DNA from: Omnitrophica bacterium GWA2_52_8
GTDB taxonomy: Bacteria > Omnitrophota > Omnitrophia > Omnitrophales > Aquincolibacteriaceae
NCBI GenBank assembly: GCA_001804025.1
Contig: MHFC01000117.1
Span: 3,626 to 12,349, forward strand
DNA: 8,724 nucleotides
Direction: 5' to 3'
The notes under the pieces were generated by a model. That model saw nothing but the letters and a program-made list of their open reading frames with translations. It searched no databases and was not told the DNA's origin. Positions 6,329 through 8,724 of this stretch are shown in pieces (positions within the stretch are counted from its first letter, which is position 1; every line of letters starts with the position of its first letter). The translations under genes and the position numbers were made by a program.

Positions 6329-6368
6329 GAACGCATTGCCTTAAAAGTACGACGATTCGGAGGAGTTT

Positions 6369-6743
6369 ATGTCTGAAAAAAGTATTCTGATCGTAGATGA
6401 CGACCGTGACTTTTCCCAGCTCCTCCAGATTGACCTTGCTAAAAAGGGATACAAGGTTTCCGCCGCTTTTGACGGAGAAGAAGGCCTTGAAAAGGTCCGC
6501 CAATCAAAACCCGACCTGATTCTCCTCGATATCAAAATGCCGAAAATGGACGGCTATACGTTCGTAAGACGCCTGAAAAAAGACGAGGCTACGGCCGCTA
6601 TCCCCGTGATTGTGCTGACTTCCTATGAACCGATGAAAGACATGTTTCAGATGGAAGGTGTAAAAGATTATTACGTCAAGTCCGCGAATACCGACTCGCT
6701 TTTTGATACCATCCGCCAGCGCATCCAAGGCACCAACAGCTAA
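6369..6743 (+). CDS. Stand-alone response-regulator receiver domain (CheY-like)
   Basis: A 124-residue protein consisting of one phospho-receiver domain and no output domain. The acidic pocket is Asp10-Asp11-Asp12 (IVDDDRD), the phosphoacceptor is Asp54 (LILLDIKMP), the switch threonine is Thr84 (VLTS) and the conserved lysine is Lys104 (YYVKS). The proline that usually follows this lysine is replaced by serine. It should receive phosphate from a histidine kinase and act through protein contacts, as CheY- or Spo0F-type proteins do; no kinase or target gene is nearby. GGAGGAG (6359-6365) gives a strong ribosome-binding site for ATG 6369. It stands alone between a promoter-like region and a hairpin at the stop codon, so it is probably monocistronic. 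A link to the pilus ATPase is possible but unsupported. Confidence 0.92.
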   Translation: MSEKSILIVDDDRDFSQLLQIDLAKKGYKVSAAFDGEEGLEKVRQSKPDLILLDIKMPKMDGYTFVRRLKKDEATAAIPVIVLTSYEPMKDMFQMEGVKDYYVKSANTDSLFDTIRQRIQGTNS

Positions 6744-6759
6744 CCCGCATTTCTCATCG
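6740..6759 (+). repeat. 20-base stop-codon repeat, copy 2
   Basis: Identical to 4684-4703, again including the TAA stop codon and the C before it. Downstream the two copies diverge, yet both continue into a perfect inverted repeat. Confidence 0.8.
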
Positions 6760-6780
6760 ATTCCCCGAATCGATGAGAAA
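6750..6780. terminator. Perfect 13-bp hairpin after the response regulator
   Basis: TTTCTCATCGATT (6750-6762) and AATCGATGAGAAA (6768-6780) pair perfectly around the loop CCCCG. It starts seven bases after the stop codon and lies between convergent genes, so it may act as a bidirectional terminator for this gene and for hldD. There is no following T-run on the plus strand. On the minus strand the stem is followed by ATGCGGG, also not T-rich. Confidence 0.5.
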
Positions 6781-6827
6781 ACCGGACTAAAACACGATCC
6801 TTCCAAAAATTTTCAGCGGCGGTCTTT

Positions 6828-7784
6828 TTACGGCCGGGACACGCCTGATTTTTTCTTCGAGTTTTCGGGCGAAAGATAATGCCGGACGTAGTGGAGGACT
6901 CCGTCATAGGTCGTATATTTCGGCTTGTATCCGAAGGCCCGTGCGGCATGGCTGAGATCCGCCTGGGTGAAATTTTGGTAAAACGAGTAAGGGTTGTCAA
7001 AATAGTCCGGTTCGTAGCGGGTCCCAAGAGCCTCATTCAGTGCGTCGATGATCTCATTGAACGTGGTGGCTAGGCCGCTTCCGGCATTGGCAACGGTGCT
7101 TTCCTTGGCGTTCTTGGCCAGGATGGTGGCAGCGACAACATCTTCCACATAGACAAAATCCCGTTTTTGTTCCCCGTAGCTGAATATGCGCGGACGTTTT
7201 CCCGCTTTCATTTGAAGATAAAGCTGATAAATCATGCTGGCCGCGGGGCCTTTGAACGTTTCGCGGGGACCAAAGACATTGAAATATCGCAGGCCGACGG
7301 TTTTGATCCGCGGCTGATAGGTTTTTGCGAGATTTTCAAGAACCCATTTTGAAAATCCGTAGATGTTGTTCGGCTGCCCGCCGTCGGCCTCCTTCGCGGG
7401 CGTTTCGATGCTGCCGTAAACCGCCGCTGATGAGGCGTAAATAACGTCCGCTTTTTTAGCGCAGGCCAGTTCCAAAATATTGCGGAAACCTTCGACGTTG
7501 TCGAACATCATTTTTTTTTCGTCGAGAACGGTGGTGTCGGTAATCGAAGCCAGATGGAAAATCGTGTCGAGCGGACGGTCCCCAAACCGATCCATCCAGG
7601 AGCGGTCGGAAACATCGTAGGGGAGAAAGTCGCCGCGAAACCCGAGCAGGTTTTTAAAGCTTGAGCCTCTGAAATCGTCGATAACCGTAAGGCTGGCTTT
7701 TGGATAGCGCTTTTCGAGCTCGTGGACCAGATTTGACCCGATAAATCCGGCACCCCCTGTCACTAAAATATTCTGCATGTGCAT
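6828..7784 (-). CDS. hldD: ADP-L-glycero-D-manno-heptose 6-epimerase
   Basis: A cytosolic short-chain dehydrogenase/reductase of 318 residues that converts ADP-D-glycero- to ADP-L-glycero-beta-D-manno-heptose, the donor for the LPS inner core. The nucleotide-binding GGAGFIG is at 10-16 with Asp36-Asp37 after the second strand. Catalytic residues are Ser118/Ser119 (YASSAAVYG) and the YGFSK pair Tyr142 and Lys146. HldD-specific stretches are NVFGPRETFKGPAASM (169-184), KRDFVYVEDVV (207-217) and YQNFTQADL (269-277). AGGGGG lies three bases before ATG 7784 and nine before a second in-frame ATG at 7778; the shorter form (MQNILVTGG) has better spacing and may be the real start. The tail after about residue 305 (SPENSKKKSGVSRP) is a short extra. 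It is monocistronic and implies a heptose-containing LPS. Confidence 0.9.
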   Translation of the reverse strand: MHMQNILVTGGAGFIGSNLVHELEKRYPKASLTVIDDFRGSSFKNLLGFRGDFLPYDVSDRSWMDRFGDRPLDTIFHLASITDTTVLDEKKMMFDNVEGFRNILELACAKKADVIYASSAAVYGSIETPAKEADGGQPNNIYGFSKWVLENLAKTYQPRIKTVGLRYFNVFGPRETFKGPAASMIYQLYLQMKAGKRPRIFSYGEQKRDFVYVEDVVAATILAKNAKESTVANAGSGLATTFNEIIDALNEALGTRYEPDYFDNPYSFYQNFTQADLSHAARAFGYKPKYTTYDGVLHYVRHYLSPENSKKKSGVSRP

Positions 7785-7798
7785 AATCCCCCTAAATG

Positions 7799-7843
7799 CG
7801 CCTTGACGCTTGAAATTGGGTGTTGCTATTTCAAGCGGATATA
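7799..7843. repeat. 45-base direct repeat with 10-bp stem-loop, copy 1
   Basis: All 45 bases are identical to 8066-8110. The copy contains CGCTTGAAAT (7807-7816) and ATTTCAAGCG (7828-7837), perfect reverse complements around an 11-base loop (7817-7827). After the identical core the next 25 or so bases remain loosely alike (both contain CTTCCC followed by an A/T-rich run). It sits 14 bases upstream of the hldD start, within the probable 5' leader of that minus-strand gene. Confidence 0.9.
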
Positions 7844-7922
7844 GTACCGCCTTCCCGAAAAATTAAAGGCCCGATGGTGTTAAATCAGGTCGCAGTATTA
7901 ATTTTTTTGTCACCGCCAAACG

Positions 7923-7938
7923 CATTTCCGCGGAAATG
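7923..7938. repeat. 16-base perfect palindrome
   Basis: CATTTCCGCGGAAATG reads the same on both strands. With the following ACAAC it recalls the common bacterial palindromes of the form ATTCCCGCnnnGCGGGAATGAC, so it may be a worn REP-like unit. It also shares CGCATTTC and GAAATG with the hairpin element at 4691-4716. Confidence 0.6.
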
Positions 7939-7963
7939 ACAACAAACATAAAATGAATGGTTC

Positions 7964-8056
7964 CCCCTCATCCTAACCTTCTCCCGCCGGGAGAAGAAAC
8001 TTCAAAACTCTTTCTCTAATATCCCCTCTCCCAACGGGAAAGGGGTGGGTGAGGGG
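7964..8056. mobile_element. MITE/REP-like imperfect palindromic element
   Basis: The ends CCCCTCATCC (7964-7973) and GGGTGAGGGG (8047-8056) are inverted repeats with one mismatch. Inside are two hairpins: CTTCTCCC/GGGAGAAG (7978-7985 and 7989-7996, loop GCC), and CCCCTCTCCC/GGGAAAGGGG (8023-8032 and 8036-8045, loop AAC, one mismatch). This composition is typical of the CCCTCACCC-type dispersed palindromes seen in many bacterial genomes. It has no coding capacity, so any movement would depend on a transposase elsewhere. No clear target-site duplication was seen. Confidence 0.6.
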
Positions 8057-8065
8057 TCGCGCGTA

Positions 8066-8110
8066 CGCCTTGACGCTTGAAATTGGGTGTTGCTATTTCA
8101 AGCGGATATA
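8066..8110. repeat. 45-base direct repeat with 10-bp stem-loop, copy 2
   Basis: Identical to 7799-7843, 267 bases downstream in the same orientation. The stem arms are at 8074-8083 and 8095-8104. Here it lies upstream of a plus-strand gene, whereas copy 1 lies upstream of a minus-strand gene, so the two cannot serve as the same strand-specific leader. The two copies bracket the MITE-like element. Confidence 0.9.
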
Positions 8111-8227
8111 AACACCATCTTCCCACAAAATTTATGGTCAGGCGGTACCAAAGCATTGCGCTATCGTAGACCATTTTGTGAAAAGTTCAACTCAAAACTG
8201 GGTCCTGTGCGGCAGGGTGCAGGGTCA

Positions 8228-8569
8228 ATGTTTGTCCGGCGGTTGTCGATAAGTTCATTAAATATGCGCCAGTCCGCTGCTGCTAAAATCCTGCCTCTGA
8301 TCCTCCTGGCCGCTTTGGTTTGTTTTCCGGGCCGGCCCGCCTATGCCGGAACCGAGCGGATCACACGCGGAGTCGCCCGTACACTGATGGCGCCTTTTGA
8401 AATTCCGGGTGCGATGGTCCGCCATTCAAGAAACGTCATTTTTCCGCTTGGTATCGTGACGGGTGCCGTGGAAGGGGCCTTCAAAACGGTGATCGGTGTG
8501 GTCGGGGGGGCTGTGGACATTGCGGTCGGTGCGGCACCGCTGGCAAAATACGCCGTATTTTTTATTTAA
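8228..8569 (+). CDS. Small secreted protein resembling the exosortase-associated TIGR04073 family
   Basis: A 113-residue protein with a signal peptide: a basic start, a hydrophobic core (ILPLILLAALVCF) and a likely cleavage site after AYA at residues 38-40. The mature part of about 73 residues has RGVARTLMAPFEIP (47-60) and then glycine-rich, alternating hydrophobic stretches (GIVTGAVEG, VVGGAVDIAVGAAP). This order, RG followed by a P-x-EIP motif and glycine repeats, matches my memory of TIGR04073, a family of unknown function found in genomes with exosortase systems. ATG 8228 is preceded by AGGGTG at eight bases. ATG 8264 is an alternative that gives a more typical 28-residue signal peptide but has no ribosome-binding site. 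No exosortase or PEP-CTERM protein is in view. It should end up outside the inner membrane. Confidence 0.7.
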   Translation: MFVRRLSISSLNMRQSAAAKILPLILLAALVCFPGRPAYAGTERITRGVARTLMAPFEIPGAMVRHSRNVIFPLGIVTGAVEGAFKTVIGVVGGAVDIAVGAAPLAKYAVFFI

Positions 8570-8587
8570 TGCCGGATTTTTAAAACG

Positions 8588-8724
8588 TTATGCCCGCAAT
8601 TTTTTTCCCCATGTTTTCGGCAGCCGTAATTCTTTTGAGAGCTCCAGGAAAGTTTTTTTTGTTTGCGGGTCAACTGTGTCCGGTGAAAGTTCGGCCAGCG
8701 GGACCATGATAAAACCTAACGTTT
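8588..8724 (-). CDS. folK: 3' end of folK, 2-amino-4-hydroxy-6-hydroxymethyldihydropteridine pyrophosphokinase (partial)
   Basis: A minus-strand frame enters from the right edge and ends at the stop at 8588-8590, giving 44 C-terminal residues. The stretch GFIMVPLAELSPDTVDP resembles the conserved FolK C-terminal pattern (FVLVPLAEIAPD-VHP), and the next residues (TFLELSKEL) correspond to the final helix. FolK transfers pyrophosphate from ATP to the pterin in folate synthesis. Active-site residues lie in the missing N-terminal part. It converges on the TIGR04073-like gene with an 18-base gap. The assignment rests on one motif and the position of the stop. Confidence 0.68.
   Translation of the reverse strand, partial: TLGFIMVPLAELSPDTVDPQTKKTFLELSKELRLPKTWGKKLRA

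Larger units (their letters stand above)
5890..6368. other. 479-base spacer between the AI-2E-family gene and the response regulator
   Basis: The two flanking genes are divergent, so the spacer should carry both promoters. Reading the minus strand, TTGTCA and TAATGT are spaced 19 bases apart upstream of the AI-2E gene, only a weak promoter match. The plus-strand promoter candidate is listed separately. The middle holds only the doubtful ORF at 5985-6236 and a 14-base near-repeat (6011-6024 and 6083-6096, one mismatch). A perfect TATAAT occurs at 6232-6237 but has no partner box. No RNA gene was recognised. Confidence 0.5.
7785..8227. other. 443-base repeat-rich spacer between hldD and the TIGR04073-like gene
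   Basis: The spacer separates divergent genes and holds at least four repeat structures: two 45-base direct repeats, a 16-base perfect palindrome and a 93-base imperfect palindrome made of smaller hairpins. A further possible stem lies at 8124-8180. No convincing ORF was seen apart from an upstream extension of the downstream gene, which I reject. Promoters for both genes must lie here but none is a good consensus match. Confidence 0.7.

Noticed and set aside
7799..8110. CRISPR array
   Set aside because: Only two repeat copies, 222 bases apart, with a palindromic element between them rather than a spacer of constant length, and no cas genes.
8087..8227. Upstream extension of the TIGR04073-like gene to a start at 8087
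   Set aside because: The start would lie inside the second 45-base repeat and would put 59 extra residues before the typical signal peptide, which would abolish it.
1..8724. tRNA or rRNA genes
   Set aside because: No cloverleaf pattern, TTCRANY box or rRNA-like sequence was recognised by eye on either strand; a covariance-model scan would settle this.

Overview
The window looks like chromosomal DNA from a Gram-negative (diderm), aerobically respiring bacterium. The evidence is subunits III and IV of a haem-copper oxidase, an LPS-heptose epimerase (HldD), a type IV pilus retraction-type ATPase and a BolA/CGFS-glutaredoxin pair. A small secreted protein resembling the exosortase-associated TIGR04073 family, known mainly from PVC-type bacteria, makes Candidatus Omnitrophota or a related PVC lineage my best guess. 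That is inferred from gene content only; no rRNA or other marker gene is present.

Layout. Positions 1-4716 hold one tightly packed plus-strand run: the 3' end of an unrecognised gene, ctaE, ctaF, a glycerate-dehydrogenase-like D-2-hydroxyacid dehydrogenase, bolA, grxD, a PilT/PilU ATPase and a membrane-anchored metallophosphoesterase. Gaps are 2-60 bases, so this could be one transcription unit, and it ends in a perfect 10-bp hairpin. Positions 4822-5889 hold a convergent AI-2E/PerM-family membrane protein on the minus strand. Positions 5890-6368 are mostly non-coding, with one doubtful small ORF and a promoter-like region ahead of a stand-alone response-regulator receiver (6369-6743). That gene also ends in a perfect hairpin. 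Positions 6828-7784 (minus) encode HldD. Positions 7785-8227 form a repeat-rich spacer, followed by the TIGR04073-like gene (8228-8569) and the 3' end of a minus-strand gene that reads as FolK.

How the genes fit together. The oxidase subunits are membrane parts of a terminal oxidase. BolA and the CGFS glutaredoxin are classical partners in [2Fe-2S] handling. The pilus ATPase, the phosphoesterase, HldD and the TIGR04073-like protein all concern the cell envelope or surface. There is no evidence that they form one system; the plus-strand run looks like a mixed housekeeping operon.

The least explained part is the non-coding DNA. Two unrelated genes end in the same 20 bases, which include the stop codon and run into hairpins with different stems. 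The spacer 7785-8227 carries two perfect 45-base direct repeats, each with a 10-bp stem-loop, around a palindromic MITE/REP-like element. I found no convincing new multi-gene system.
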